Of a stretch of DNA of 64,000 nucleotides, positions 16,376 to 25,047 are shown piece by piece. The notes below the pieces were generated by a model. That model was not told the DNA's origin. It saw only the letters and a list, made by a program, of their open reading frames with translations, and searched no databases. The translations under genes and the position numbers were made by a program. Positions within the stretch are counted from its first letter, which is position 1; every line of letters starts with the position of its first letter. The DNA comes from Planctomycetota bacterium. Its GTDB lineage: Bacteria > Planctomycetota > UBA1135 > GCA-002686595. The stretch is from assembly GCA_014237855.1 (NCBI GenBank), contig JABACD010000005.1, forward strand, positions 62,001 through 126,000. Reading direction: 5' to 3'.

Positions 16376-18022
16376 CTAGATGCCCCCCTGAAGGAGGGCT
16401 CTGGCGCTGTGAACACCATCGAGTGCCGCACTCATGATGCCCCCCGAGTACCCCGCACCCTCCCCCACCGGATACAGGTTCGAGAAGCCCAGGGCTCGCC
16501 TGGTCTCCCGGTCTCGGGGCATGCGGACTGGGCCCGAAGAACGCGATTCCAGGCCCACGAGGAGGCCCGCATCGCCCGCAAAACCCGGCAGCATCTCGCC
16601 AAATTTCGCGAGAGCCCGACGCAGGGCTCGAAGTCCGGATTCCGGGAGCAGCTGGTCGATTCGACCCGGAACAACGCCAAAGGTGTAGCTCGTTCTTCCG
16701 ACCGCAGAGCTCCCCTTCCCGGCCAGGAAGTCCGGAACTCGCTGGGCCGGCGCCGTGTAGTCCCCGCCCCCCGACCTGAAAAAGGCCTCCTCCAGCCGCT
16801 TGCGAAACTCGACGGCCGCGAAGGCTCCGGATCCAAAGTGCTCCGGGCCATAGGTCGTCACGACCGCGGAGTTGGCCCAGGGAGAGGCGTGGGTCGAGTT
16901 GCTCATGCCGTTGGTACACAGCATTCCCTCGGAGTTGATGCTGGCCACGATCTTTCCACCGGGGCACATGCAAAAGCTGTGCGCTCCACTGACATCGCCG
17001 CCTGCCTTCTGCACGAGGTTGTAGCTGGCAGCGCCGAGCTGAGCAGACCAAGGATCGTCCCCGTGTCGTGCAAGATTGATCAGCTCCTGGGGGTGCTCCA
17101 CTCGCACTCCTAGCTGAAAGGGCTTTGCCTCGAAGGCCACGCCGTCACGAGCAAGGGCCTGCCAGGTGTCCTCGGCACTGTGGCCTATGGCCACCACCAG
17201 AGCATCACACTCGAGCTCGCCAGCAGAAGTCGAGACCGCCAGTACCTGCCCTCGGTCGCCCTTGACCAATCCTTCGAAACGAGTCTCCCAGCAGAACTCG
17301 ACCCCCAGCTCCTCCAGACGCCTCCGCAGGGCTGGCAGTACCTTGTGCAGGCGATCGGTGCCGATGTGAGCTCGTGCGTCCCACAGGATCTCCTCACGCG
17401 CTCCAGCACGGACGAGCTCCTGGAGAACGTTCACCTCCAAGGGATCCACGACGCGTGTGTACAGCTTGCCATCGGAGTACGTCCCGGCGCCCCCCTCACC
17501 AAAGAGCAGGTTCGACTCGCGGTCCACCTCTCGACTGCGATGAAAGCGCACCAGGCGACCCGATCGCTCCTCGATTCGTGCCCCTCGTTCGAGCACGCGC
17601 ACGCGCAAGCCGGCAAGTGCCAGGGTCAGAGCAGCAAAGACCCCGCCCGGGCCCGAGCCGACCACGACGGCCTGCCGGGCACGTGATCCGCCAAGAGTCT
17701 CATGCAGCGCGTCGACCTCCAGGGAAGCGGGCTGCGGCGAGGGCTTGGCCTTGCCCGACCGCACCATTCGATCCAGCTTCTTCGTGGGCGCGTCTTCAGC
17801 GACAACAACATCGACGTGCACGATCCACCGCGGTGCTCTACCCCGGTGACGGCCCCGCAAGTCGAGGGACTTCCGCACCAGCTGCAAGGCCTGGATGTCC
17901 CGCTGCGCCACCCCAAGCTTGCTGGCCGCCAGCACCTTGAGGCTGTCGTGCCCTTCATCCAGGGGGAGTTCCAGGCCTGTCAGGCGCAGGCGGTGGGGTT
18001 GCTGTCTTCGCTTTGCACTCAT
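16376..18022 (-). CDS. FAD-dependent oxidoreductase of the COG2509 type
   Basis: A 548-residue protein. The first 100 or so residues form a small basic N-terminal domain, followed by a Rossmann FAD motif (VVVGSGPGGVFAALTLALAG) at about residue 117 and the Glu/Arg-rich ERGARIEER segment. LLFGEGGAGTYSDGKLYTR is characteristic of this uncharacterised group. SFCMCPGGKIV contains two closely spaced cysteines, and the C-terminus closes with LYPVGEGAGYSGGIMSAALDG, the second FAD contact. The substrate is unknown. It is divergent from the JmjC-like gene at 18096 and may be cotranscribed with panB downstream. Confidence 0.88.
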   Translation of the reverse strand: MSAKRRQQPHRLRLTGLELPLDEGHDSLKVLAASKLGVAQRDIQALQLVRKSLDLRGRHRGRAPRWIVHVDVVVAEDAPTKKLDRMVRSGKAKPSPQPASLEVDALHETLGGSRARQAVVVGSGPGGVFAALTLALAGLRVRVLERGARIEERSGRLVRFHRSREVDRESNLLFGEGGAGTYSDGKLYTRVVDPLEVNVLQELVRAGAREEILWDARAHIGTDRLHKVLPALRRRLEELGVEFCWETRFEGLVKGDRGQVLAVSTSAGELECDALVVAIGHSAEDTWQALARDGVAFEAKPFQLGVRVEHPQELINLARHGDDPWSAQLGAASYNLVQKAGGDVSGAHSFCMCPGGKIVASINSEGMLCTNGMSNSTHASPWANSAVVTTYGPEHFGSGAFAAVEFRKRLEEAFFRSGGGDYTAPAQRVPDFLAGKGSSAVGRTSYTFGVVPGRIDQLLPESGLRALRRALAKFGEMLPGFAGDAGLLVGLESRSSGPVRMPRDRETRRALGFSNLYPVGEGAGYSGGIMSAALDGVHSARALLQGGI

Positions 18023-18072
18023 CCGGTCGGAGAGCCTAGCGACTGGAGAGCGGGTCGCGTGCGGAATCCGGT

Positions 18073-18094
18073 GACCAAGGAGTTAGGCTTGGTC
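18073..18094 (+). promoter_or_regulatory. Hairpin enclosing the ribosome-binding site of the 18096 gene
   Basis: A perfect 7-bp inverted repeat (18073-18079 with 18088-18094, eight-base loop) ends one base before the ATG at 18096. The only Shine-Dalgarno-like sequence, AAGGAG at 18077-18082, straddles stem and loop. Unfolded, it would be 13 bases from the start, which is long. Folding would alter both access and distance. It could instead be an operator in this divergent promoter region. Confidence 0.35.
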
Positions 18095-18095
18095 C

Positions 18096-19361
18096 ATGGC
18101 CTCAAGACGCAAGGACACCCCCGCCCCTCTCTTCGACGAGATCGTCTTCTCACCAGATCGTGAGATGGTCCCGGGCTCGAGGAGAGTTGTCTCCTTTGAC
18201 CAGCAGGACGAGGAGGACTACCTCAAGGCCATCGAGGAGGTCGCCTCCCTCAAGGTCCAGCTGCGAAGAAGAGATCACGATCACGGCGCTTGGGCTGAGC
18301 TCGACCTCACAGCTTCGGGGATCAACCCGCTACGGCATGCGCCAGATCCCGCCCTGCTGGCTGAACGCTGGAACGCTGCTCGGCCGATCCTACTACCGGG
18401 ATTGTTTGCCGATATTCCGACCGAGATCGGGGACGAGGGTCTCGCGCTCGGCGCCCGCTTGACAGAGCCGGATGGATTGAAACGCTGGCTCGAGAGCCAG
18501 AGGGGGCTCCTACCTGCCGAGTTCGGATTGCTCTCGCGTGGGCACTCCGACGACCCACGCTGCATCGAGAAGAGAGCCTTCAAGCACACGGGTGAGACCG
18601 CCCCATGGCTCATGAGCACAAGGCTCTCAGACTCACCTGATGATGCCTCCGTACGCCTGCGGGTCTCATTTGGCCGTGAAGTCGAGGACGACGCGAGCTC
18701 CGACCAGGAGGCGCACCTGACCGTGACTCGTCTCGCCGAGTCCCTGCTCCCTGGAGCCCTGAGGATTGACCTGGATCGAGAACTCCTCGGCAAGGTGAAT
18801 GATCTGACAGAGGGCGAGACCTACCTGACGCAACACATCGGCTACTGGAACGCGCCCAACGGCGGCGCGCTGATGCATCACGACGCCTTCGACGAGCCGG
18901 ATAATGGGGGCCAACGCGGGGTCGTCTACACGCAACTTGCGGGAACGACCGCCTGGCTCGCACTCTCGATCGAGGACCTGGCCGATCGACTCGTGGACTA
19001 CTGCGAGTTCCTCGACCAAGGAGGTGCGGAGTGGGTTCGGAAGGCTATCTGGCCTGACCGTCGAGACTTCGAGCGGGCCATGGCGCGAACCCACAACCGC
19101 CGTGCCTTCCTCAAGGAGCTCGCCCTGCCAGGCTGTGGCAAGTTCGCCGGCCTGGTGAATCTCGGGCCTGACTTCACCTCCTTCCTGGCGGACGCCGGGC
19201 ACGCCTTCTTTCTCCGCGCTGGCGACTCCCTTCTGATGCCCAGCCACGGGCTCGACCGCTGCTTGATGCACTCGGTTTTTTGCGCCAGCGACACTCCTAC
19301 CTACGCGATTTCGGCCGCCTTGCGGACGAGAAGCACGGTCTTGGACGCGACCGCGGGGTAA
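18096..19361 (+). CDS. Putative JmjC/cupin-like protein
   Basis: A 421-residue cytosolic-looking protein that I do not firmly recognise. The central and C-terminal parts fit the JmjC/cupin-4 hydroxylase pattern. An H-x-D pair (His261, Asp263 in ALMHHDAFDE) is followed by YTQLAGTTAWLALS, resembling the family's Q-x2-G-x-K-x-W strand. Near the C-terminus AGDSLLMPSHGLDRC precedes His392, a candidate third iron ligand. If correct, it would be an Fe(II)/2-oxoglutarate oxygenase acting on a protein or RNA. The N-terminal 90 residues are charged and show no domain. A SAM methyltransferase follows 67 bases later, so the two could form a modification pair. The function is tentative. Confidence 0.7.
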   Translation: MASRRKDTPAPLFDEIVFSPDREMVPGSRRVVSFDQQDEEDYLKAIEEVASLKVQLRRRDHDHGAWAELDLTASGINPLRHAPDPALLAERWNAARPILLPGLFADIPTEIGDEGLALGARLTEPDGLKRWLESQRGLLPAEFGLLSRGHSDDPRCIEKRAFKHTGETAPWLMSTRLSDSPDDASVRLRVSFGREVEDDASSDQEAHLTVTRLAESLLPGALRIDLDRELLGKVNDLTEGETYLTQHIGYWNAPNGGALMHHDAFDEPDNGGQRGVVYTQLAGTTAWLALSIEDLADRLVDYCEFLDQGGAEWVRKAIWPDRRDFERAMARTHNRRAFLKELALPGCGKFAGLVNLGPDFTSFLADAGHAFFLRAGDSLLMPSHGLDRCLMHSVFCASDTPTYAISAALRTRSTVLDATAG

Positions 19362-19428
19362 GATCTCGCCCCCGAGCCCTCCCCACGCCGCGAGTCCCAG
19401 CGATTCCCCAAGCGACGAACTGCCCCAG

Positions 19429-20664
19429 ATGGAAGCCGTCACCGCGATCCCCGAACCACTCCGACCGGTCATCGAACCCCGAGAGATCGACTTCATCCTC
19501 GAAGACCTCGGGATCGAGGTCGGGGGGACTCGAACCCTTCACGACCCAGGCCAGCCCGGGGCCGCCGCGGCCATCGTGGCCCTCGTGGATCCTGGCCAGG
19601 GCGCTGCCCCTCGCAGCCTCGAGGCCCTCCTGGACACTGCGAGCGCACACCTCAGCGAGTCCGGAGCCCTGATCCTCTTCTTGGAAGGCCGTCACCGAGA
19701 GGAACAGCTGGCACAGTGGCGCAATGGTCTCTGGCCGCTGCTTCACGCCAACGTGATCTACCAGGTCGAGCGCGACCGCGTCATGCGCCGTACGCTGTCG
19801 GGTCTGGTCGAGCTCGACCCAGGCAAACGCAAGGTCCACAAGGTGCGTACCGGTTCGGTGATCCTCCTCCGAAGGCGAGTGCATGCGATGGGGCCCGACG
19901 CGACCATCGAGAAGTTTGACCAGAATGCGGCAGGCTGGAATGGCAACCCCGATGCACCCTCCTACCCGCACTTCCGCTGGATGCGACGCTTTGTGGCATG
20001 CTTCTCCGATCTACCGCGAGGTGGACGCATGCTGGACTTCGGATGCGGTGCCGGTTGGTGCGGAATCGAAGCTGCCAGGCGCTTTGGCGCCTCCGAGCTG
20101 GCCTTCTTCGATCCCAGCCCCGAGATGGTCAAGATCGCCGAACAGAATGCGCTCAGCGAGGGCATTCGCAGCGCCACCGGTCGAACAGGCTTCGGCGAGA
20201 AGCCGCCTTTCCCGGCCGCAGGCGAGGAGGCCTTTGACGCAGTCATCTCCTCGGGTGTCATCAGCTTCTCGCCAGACACAACGGTCTGGATCGATGGCCT
20301 GGTCCCCACGGTCCGCCCTGGAGGCACCCTCGTGATTGGAGACATCCAGCGAACCTCCCGTGGCATGCAACGCAGACGCCGCGAGAAGGCTCTGCTCCCT
20401 GCACGCGAGATGAATGCCCAGACCGCTGATGAGGTTCGTCAGCTACTCGAAGCGGAGGGCTTCTCCTACCAGGACGGGGCAGGCTACCAGCTCACTCGCC
20501 CCTTCCCAGAGGCCATGCACGTCAACGAGGCCAAGCTCAAGGGTCTATTGACCTACCCACTGCTCTGGAGCAACCAGCTCTCTGCCGCTACCAATCGTCG
20601 CCTGGGGATTCCCGGGAACGATCAGTTCGACTCCTGGGTGATGAGCTTCAAACGGCCGAACTGA
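19429..20664 (+). CDS. Class I SAM-dependent methyltransferase with extra N-terminal domain
   Basis: A 411-residue protein. The C-terminal half is a class I methyltransferase: motif I MLDFGCGAGWCGIEAAR (about residue 200), an acidic AFFDPSPEM after beta-2, FDAVISSGVISF and the LRPGG-like VRPGGTLVIGD. The N-terminal half (about 1-150) is unusual. ALILFLEGRHREEQL and the following strand-helix pattern look like the second half of another Rossmann methyltransferase lacking motif I. The substrate is unknown. It follows the JmjC-like gene on the same strand. Its stop TGA abuts the stop of the convergent esterase gene with no intergenic base (TGATCA at 20662-20667). Confidence 0.85.
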   Translation: MEAVTAIPEPLRPVIEPREIDFILEDLGIEVGGTRTLHDPGQPGAAAAIVALVDPGQGAAPRSLEALLDTASAHLSESGALILFLEGRHREEQLAQWRNGLWPLLHANVIYQVERDRVMRRTLSGLVELDPGKRKVHKVRTGSVILLRRRVHAMGPDATIEKFDQNAAGWNGNPDAPSYPHFRWMRRFVACFSDLPRGGRMLDFGCGAGWCGIEAARRFGASELAFFDPSPEMVKIAEQNALSEGIRSATGRTGFGEKPPFPAAGEEAFDAVISSGVISFSPDTTVWIDGLVPTVRPGGTLVIGDIQRTSRGMQRRRREKALLPAREMNAQTADEVRQLLEAEGFSYQDGAGYQLTRPFPEAMHVNEAKLKGLLTYPLLWSNQLSAATNRRLGIPGNDQFDSWVMSFKRPN

Positions 20665-21933
20665 TCAGGGTGCAAGCGCCACACGGCATCCATCGCTGGT
20701 ATTGAACCCAGCGCCCGCGGAGGCCGTGTCTCGGAACCACAGCTGGAAGTTCACATCAGCACCCGGCACCAGGAGAGCCCCGTAGTTCGCACTGAAGTCC
20801 AGTGTTCTGAAGGCATCACCGCCTGCAGTCGTCACCAGCGGAGGCTGAATACGATGGATCGGGCCGGCCACACACAGGAATCCGTCCCCAAAGGGGGCCT
20901 GGTTCTGGTTCTGGCTCGCGATGAACAGCGCGGGGGTCCCCGGGGGCGCCCCATGGCCGATCAAGCGTAGATTGCTGTCGGCCACAGAGGTACTTCCCGT
21001 GGCGACGATACGCGCGCTACGACCGCCGGAGTGATCATTGGCCACGCAGTAATTCGAACTGACCTCTGGCTTGGGGTGTGAGTACAACCAGCCAACGACC
21101 TCGGCAGAAAAAGACGCGCTGAGACTCGGGGTGTGCGCACCGTCGATGATGCTCCAGAGTTCGGCCGAGCCACCGGCACTGCAACCGCTCTGGTACTGCC
21201 GCACGGTGCTCTCTGCCCCCGCAATGGAAGAGTCCAGATCGAGCTGCGCACCTGCGGTCCAGGTCAGATCGCACCCACCGAAGTTCGCCCACTGCTCCAC
21301 GCTCGCCACGGCCCCGGGATAGATCGCCCCGCCTATGTTCCCACCCCCGTACGAGATGGTTCCGTCCTTGGTTCCGTGAATCTGCAGGACGCTCACCGGT
21401 TCTTCCGGCGAACACGCATTTGCACTGTTCCGCGTCGCGCCGGCGAGACTGACCATCGAGGCGAAGACCTCAGAGTGATCGCAGGACATCCGATAGCTCA
21501 TGAAGCCACCGTTGGAGTGGCCCCCCACATGAACCCTGGTCGGATCGATGTTCAGCTGAATCTTGGTCTCGTCAATGAGCGCTCTCAAGTAGCTGGAGTC
21601 GTCCACGTTCGAGTTGAAGAAGTCACAACATGCATTCGTAGCGTTCCAGAAGCGCAGCCCCTGGTTGTTCACGGTTCCATTCGGAGCCAGATACGCGAAT
21701 CCAAACTGCTCGGAGAGCTGGTCGAGGTCGAGGTAGCCGAGCACCTGGGGGCCGCTTCCAGAGAATGGATGCAGCACCAGGAACAGAGGCATGGGGACGG
21801 CTGGATCGTAGGAAGCAGGTACACGAACCGTCACAGGACCACGGCCAGCATCGACAGCGATGTCGCCTCCCGCCAGGACTGGAGCACACAGCAGGGAGAA
21901 GGCAATCAGGGAGGGAAATGTCTGGCTAAGCAT
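20665..21933 (-). CDS. Secreted PHB-depolymerase/feruloyl-esterase-like hydrolase with Cys/Gly C-terminal module
   Basis: A 422-residue exported alpha/beta hydrolase. ATG 21933 gives a clean signal peptide (LIAFSLLCAPVLAGG). The LpqC/poly-3-hydroxybutyrate depolymerase group is indicated by VRVPASYDP, LVLHPFSGS and the nucleophile Ser140 in VGGHSNGGFMS, with Asp190 (IHGTKDG) and His267 (IDGAHTP) completing the triad. Paired cysteines (ACCDFF, ANACS, GGCD) suggest disulphides. Residues from about 295 to the end form a separate module starting NYCVAND and ending FNTSDGCRV. It resembles the C-terminus of the cupredoxin at 44984-45820. The substrate could be a polyester or a feruloyl ester. Confidence 0.85.
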   Translation of the reverse strand: MLSQTFPSLIAFSLLCAPVLAGGDIAVDAGRGPVTVRVPASYDPAVPMPLFLVLHPFSGSGPQVLGYLDLDQLSEQFGFAYLAPNGTVNNQGLRFWNATNACCDFFNSNVDDSSYLRALIDETKIQLNIDPTRVHVGGHSNGGFMSYRMSCDHSEVFASMVSLAGATRNSANACSPEEPVSVLQIHGTKDGTISYGGGNIGGAIYPGAVASVEQWANFGGCDLTWTAGAQLDLDSSIAGAESTVRQYQSGCSAGGSAELWSIIDGAHTPSLSASFSAEVVGWLYSHPKPEVSSNYCVANDHSGGRSARIVATGSTSVADSNLRLIGHGAPPGTPALFIASQNQNQAPFGDGFLCVAGPIHRIQPPLVTTAGGDAFRTLDFSANYGALLVPGADVNFQLWFRDTASAGAGFNTSDGCRVALAP

Positions 21934-21959
21934 GCCTTGATTCTCCCGTCTCCTGGACG

Positions 21960-22021
21960 GAGGGGTTGATTGGAGGCCAGAATTTCGGCCCATTCACGGA
22001 CCCTCAGCTCTTCAACCCCTC
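21960..22021 (-). promoter_or_regulatory. Long-spaced inverted repeat around the accD stop codon
   Basis: A perfect 10-bp inverted repeat (21960-21969 with 22012-22021) spans the accD stop and the gap before the esterase gene. The 42-base spacer contains a GGCC/GGCC mini-stem. No U-tract is seen. It could attenuate readthrough from accD into the esterase gene. Confidence 0.3.
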
Positions 22022-22950
22022 TGCTGATCCCACGCAAGCCGACCGAACTCGATCAGCGACCTGAGCTTCGAGCGCATCTCGGTTCTGCTCACGATGGCAT
22101 CGATCTGGCCCTTCTCGATCAAGAACTCCGCCCGTTGAAACCCCGGAGGCAGCTCCTGCTTGAGCGTGGTCGCGATCACCCGAGGACCGGCGAAGCCAAT
22201 CAGAGCTCCCGGCTCTGCCAGCGTGATGTCACAAACGCTGGCGAAGGAGGCAGTCACTCCCCCCGTCGTCGGATTGGTCATGATGCAGACCGAGAAACCG
22301 CCTCTCTCGTTCAAGCGATGCAAGGCGGCACAGGTCTTGGCCATCTGCATCAGTGAGAGCATGCCTTCGTGCATGCGGGCTCCTCCGGATGAGGTGAAGA
22401 TCACCAGTGGAAGGTTGTTGGTCATCGCGAGTTCAGCGGCCAGGGATATCTTCTCCCCCACGACCTCACCCATTGACCCCCCCATGAAATTGAAGTCCAG
22501 GACAGCCAGCACCACGCGCTGGCCCTCAATCGCCCCAAAGCCACACAACAGGGCCTCATTCTGATTGAGCCGCTTGGCCGTACGCTCGATCTTCTCCGAG
22601 TAGGGAACCTTGTCGGTGAACTCGAGCCGATCCAGGGCCGAGAGCTCGGCGAAGCGTTCGTCCCAGCTCCCGGGATCGAGCAACATCTCGATGCGTTGCG
22701 CTCCCGAAATCGTGAAGTGGAAGTTACAAGCTGGGCAGACCATCAGCTTTCCCTCGAGCTCTTTTCGGAAGATCGTGTCTCCGCATGACTCACACTTGAG
22801 CCACAGACCTCCGGGCATGTCCTTCTTCTTCCAGAGTCGACGCTTGCGCCCACCCTCCTTCGGACCCTGATCCGCTCCGGTGTCCTTGCCCTCGGTTTCC
22901 TGACGGTCGGAGCCGCCTTCGTGACCGTCCTGTTGTTCCTCGGCACTCAC
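22012..22950 (-). CDS. accD: Acetyl-CoA carboxylase carboxyltransferase subunit beta
   Basis: Beta half of the carboxyltransferase that moves the carboxyl group from biotin to acetyl-CoA in fatty-acid synthesis. A four-cysteine zinc ribbon (CESCG and CPACN) is followed by the crotonase-like core with SSGGARMHEGMLSLMQMAK, NPTTGGVTASFA and IGFAGPRVI. The first 50 residues are highly charged and longer than usual. I use GTG 22950, preceded by GGTGAG. GTG 22983, five bases after the rpe stop, would add 11 residues. It is the last gene of the gap-pgk-rpe-accD row. The partner accA is not in the window. Confidence 0.94.
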   Translation of the reverse strand: MSAEEQQDGHEGGSDRQETEGKDTGADQGPKEGGRKRRLWKKKDMPGGLWLKCESCGDTIFRKELEGKLMVCPACNFHFTISGAQRIEMLLDPGSWDERFAELSALDRLEFTDKVPYSEKIERTAKRLNQNEALLCGFGAIEGQRVVLAVLDFNFMGGSMGEVVGEKISLAAELAMTNNLPLVIFTSSGGARMHEGMLSLMQMAKTCAALHRLNERGGFSVCIMTNPTTGGVTASFASVCDITLAEPGALIGFAGPRVIATTLKQELPPGFQRAEFLIEKGQIDAIVSRTEMRSKLRSLIEFGRLAWDQQRG

Positions 22951-22988
22951 CTTGATCTCACCTGCTGTCTGAAGCTCGTCCACGGATC

Positions 22989-23666
22989 TCAGATCCTCAC
23001 GCCTTCGGCAGAAGCCCGGAAGGCCCCGATGCATTCCTTCCAATCTCCGGAGCCGTAGATGGCCGAACCGGCCACCAGGACATCCGTCCCCGCTGCTGCG
23101 CAACGGGGCAAGGTCTCGGCATTCAAGCCGCCATCCATCTCCACGTGCCCCGCGTAGCCCTGGGCACGCAGCCACTCGACCTTCGGCAAGACCTCGGACA
23201 TGAAGCTCTGTCCACCAAAACCGGGAACAACGCTCATGACCAGGACGAGGTCCACCTCGCCCAGCAGGTCTCCAACGCGCTCGATGGCCGTCGCCGGATT
23301 GAGTGCGACTCCTACCTTGGCGACTCCAGCGTCCCGGAAGGTCGCGATGACCTCGCGTGCCGCGGCCACACTGTCACAGACCTCGATGTGAAATGTCAGG
23401 ACGTCGGCACCCGCCTTCGCGAAGGGAGCCGCGTACTTGATGGGGTCGGTGATCATCAGGTGTACGTCGAGCGGAATGCTCGAAGCCTCCTTGATCTTCG
23501 TCACGACGGGAGGCCCGATGCTGATGTTCGGCACGAAGTGGCCATCCATCACGTCCACGTGATGCCAATCGGCACCCGCCTGCTCGATCTTGCTGAGGTC
23601 GTCCGCGACGCGCGCGAAGTCACAAGAGAGGAGCGAGGGAGCAATACGGATCGGGTGGTCGGTCAT
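22989..23666 (-). CDS. rpe: Ribulose-phosphate 3-epimerase
   Basis: Interconverts ribulose-5-phosphate and xylulose-5-phosphate. The 225-residue TIM barrel has IRIAPSLLSCDF, the metal and catalytic residues in HVDVMDGHFVPNISIGP, VHLMI, SVVPGFGGQSFM and the MDGGLN strand. Length and motifs are fully typical. It lies 110 bases downstream of pgk on the same strand and immediately upstream of accD. Confidence 0.96.
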   Translation of the reverse strand: MTDHPIRIAPSLLSCDFARVADDLSKIEQAGADWHHVDVMDGHFVPNISIGPPVVTKIKEASSIPLDVHLMITDPIKYAAPFAKAGADVLTFHIEVCDSVAAAREVIATFRDAGVAKVGVALNPATAIERVGDLLGEVDLVLVMSVVPGFGGQSFMSEVLPKVEWLRAQGYAGHVEMDGGLNAETLPRCAAAGTDVLVAGSAIYGSGDWKECIGAFRASAEGVRI

Positions 23667-23776
23667 GACGGCTCTGATGAGGACGGGCGGATTGTACGGA
23701 TTGGCGTGGCCCGGAACAGGACTCGGTCGCCGAGAGCTGGGAGTCCGAGGGGCTCCAACTCTCCCTCGAGGGGGTC

Positions 23777-24970
23777 TCAGCTACGCAGGGCGGCTATCCC
23801 GGGCAGTTCGCGGCCCTCCAGAAGCTCCAGAGAAGCCCCACCTCCAGTTGAAATGTGGTCGATGGATTTCGCCAATTCGAACTGTTCCACCGCCGCCACG
23901 GAGTCACCGCCACCAACCACGCAATAGCCGGGGCAGTCGGCCACGGCCCGTCCGACGGCCTCCGTGCCTGCCTTGAAGGGCTCCAGTTCAAAGACTCCCA
24001 TGGGACCGTTCCAGACGACGGTCTGTGCGCCGGCGATCTCGGCACAGTAGGCCGCCCGAGTCTGCGGGCCGATATCGAGTGCCATCCAGCCATCGGGAAT
24101 CTCCGTCGTGATCCGCGTCTCTGCCTCCGCGTCGAAGCGATCTGCAACGACATGATCGGTGGGCAGCAGCAGCTTGACCCCCTTCGCCATGGCCTTCTGC
24201 TCGGCTGCCCGCACCAGCTCCAGCTGATCATCCTGGACGAGCGAGTTCCCGATGGATTCTCCTCGCGCCTTGAGAAAGGTGTAGGCCATGCCCCCTCCAA
24301 CCAGGATCGAATCCACCTGGTCGAGGAGGTTATCAATCACCGTCAGCTTGTCCGACACCTTGGCACCGCCGAGGATTGCAACGAGCGGACGAGCCGGATC
24401 TTCGAGAACTCGTCGAAAGGCCTCCAGCTCCGCCAGGAGGAGCTCACCAGCGACCGATGGCAACAAGCGGCCGAGACCGGCAACCGAGGCGTGATCGCGG
24501 TGTGATGTGCCGAACGCGTCGTTGATGAAGAGGTCACCAAGCTCGGCCAGGCGCTCCACAAGCTCGGGGTCTCCCTTCGTCTCACCCGGATGAAAGCGGA
24601 TGTTCTCGAGCAGCACCGTGGTCGAGGGAGCCGCCCCTTCGATGGCCTGTCGAGCCGTCTCACCACTGCACTCATCTACCTTGAGCACGTTTCCGCCGAG
24701 AAGCTCGGCCAGGCGCAGGGCGACTGGATCGAGTCTGAGCTCAGGCTTGACCTCCCCCTTCGGTCGGCCGAGATGGGTCAAGAGGATTGGCTTTCCACCA
24801 GCCTCGAGCACTCTCTGGATCGTCGGCAGGGCGCGTCGAATTCGCGTGTCATCGCTGATCCTGAGCCGACCGTCCTCCTCGGGACGCAGCGGGACATTGA
24901 AGTCAACGCGAATCAGGACGCGTTTGCCCTCGAGTTCGAGGGTGTCGATTCCGGGGACGTCGAGATTCAT
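23777..24970 (-). CDS. pgk: Phosphoglycerate kinase
   Basis: Glycolytic kinase that transfers phosphate between 1,3-bisphosphoglycerate and ADP. The 397-residue protein has RVLIRVDFNVPL near the N-terminus, LTHLGRPKG, LLENIRFHPGE, NDAFGTSHR, AILGGAKVSDK, ILVGGGMAYTF, VVWNGPMGVFE and the nucleotide loop GGGDSVAAV with ISTGGGASLE. It follows gap on the minus strand, separated by a 10-bp terminator-like hairpin, so part of its expression may depend on readthrough. Confidence 0.97.
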   Translation of the reverse strand: MNLDVPGIDTLELEGKRVLIRVDFNVPLRPEEDGRLRISDDTRIRRALPTIQRVLEAGGKPILLTHLGRPKGEVKPELRLDPVALRLAELLGGNVLKVDECSGETARQAIEGAAPSTTVLLENIRFHPGETKGDPELVERLAELGDLFINDAFGTSHRDHASVAGLGRLLPSVAGELLLAELEAFRRVLEDPARPLVAILGGAKVSDKLTVIDNLLDQVDSILVGGGMAYTFLKARGESIGNSLVQDDQLELVRAAEQKAMAKGVKLLLPTDHVVADRFDAEAETRITTEIPDGWMALDIGPQTRAAYCAEIAGAQTVVWNGPMGVFELEPFKAGTEAVGRAVADCPGYCVVGGGDSVAAVEQFELAKSIDHISTGGGASLELLEGRELPGIAALRS

Positions 24971-25010
24971 GTGACCCAGCTCGCGGCAATCAGATGTGAG
25001 GGATGCAAAC

Positions 25011-25034
25011 CGGGGCGCGATCTGTCGCGCCCCG
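25011..25034 (-). terminator. Hairpin between gap and pgk
   Basis: A perfect 10-bp GC-rich stem (25011-25020 with 25025-25034) has a four-base loop. It lies 14 bases past the gap stop codon. On the minus strand it is followed by GTTTGC, only a short T-run. It probably acts as a partial terminator or as an mRNA 3'-end stabiliser that sets gap above pgk. Confidence 0.6.
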
Positions 25035-25047
25035 ATCGAGAGTCAAA

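Noticed and set aside
15492..17051. panB frame extended to 519 codons as a possible fusion.
   Set aside because: The upstream part overlaps the FAD protein gene in another frame and has no PanB-like sequence. ATG 16316 gives the normal length.
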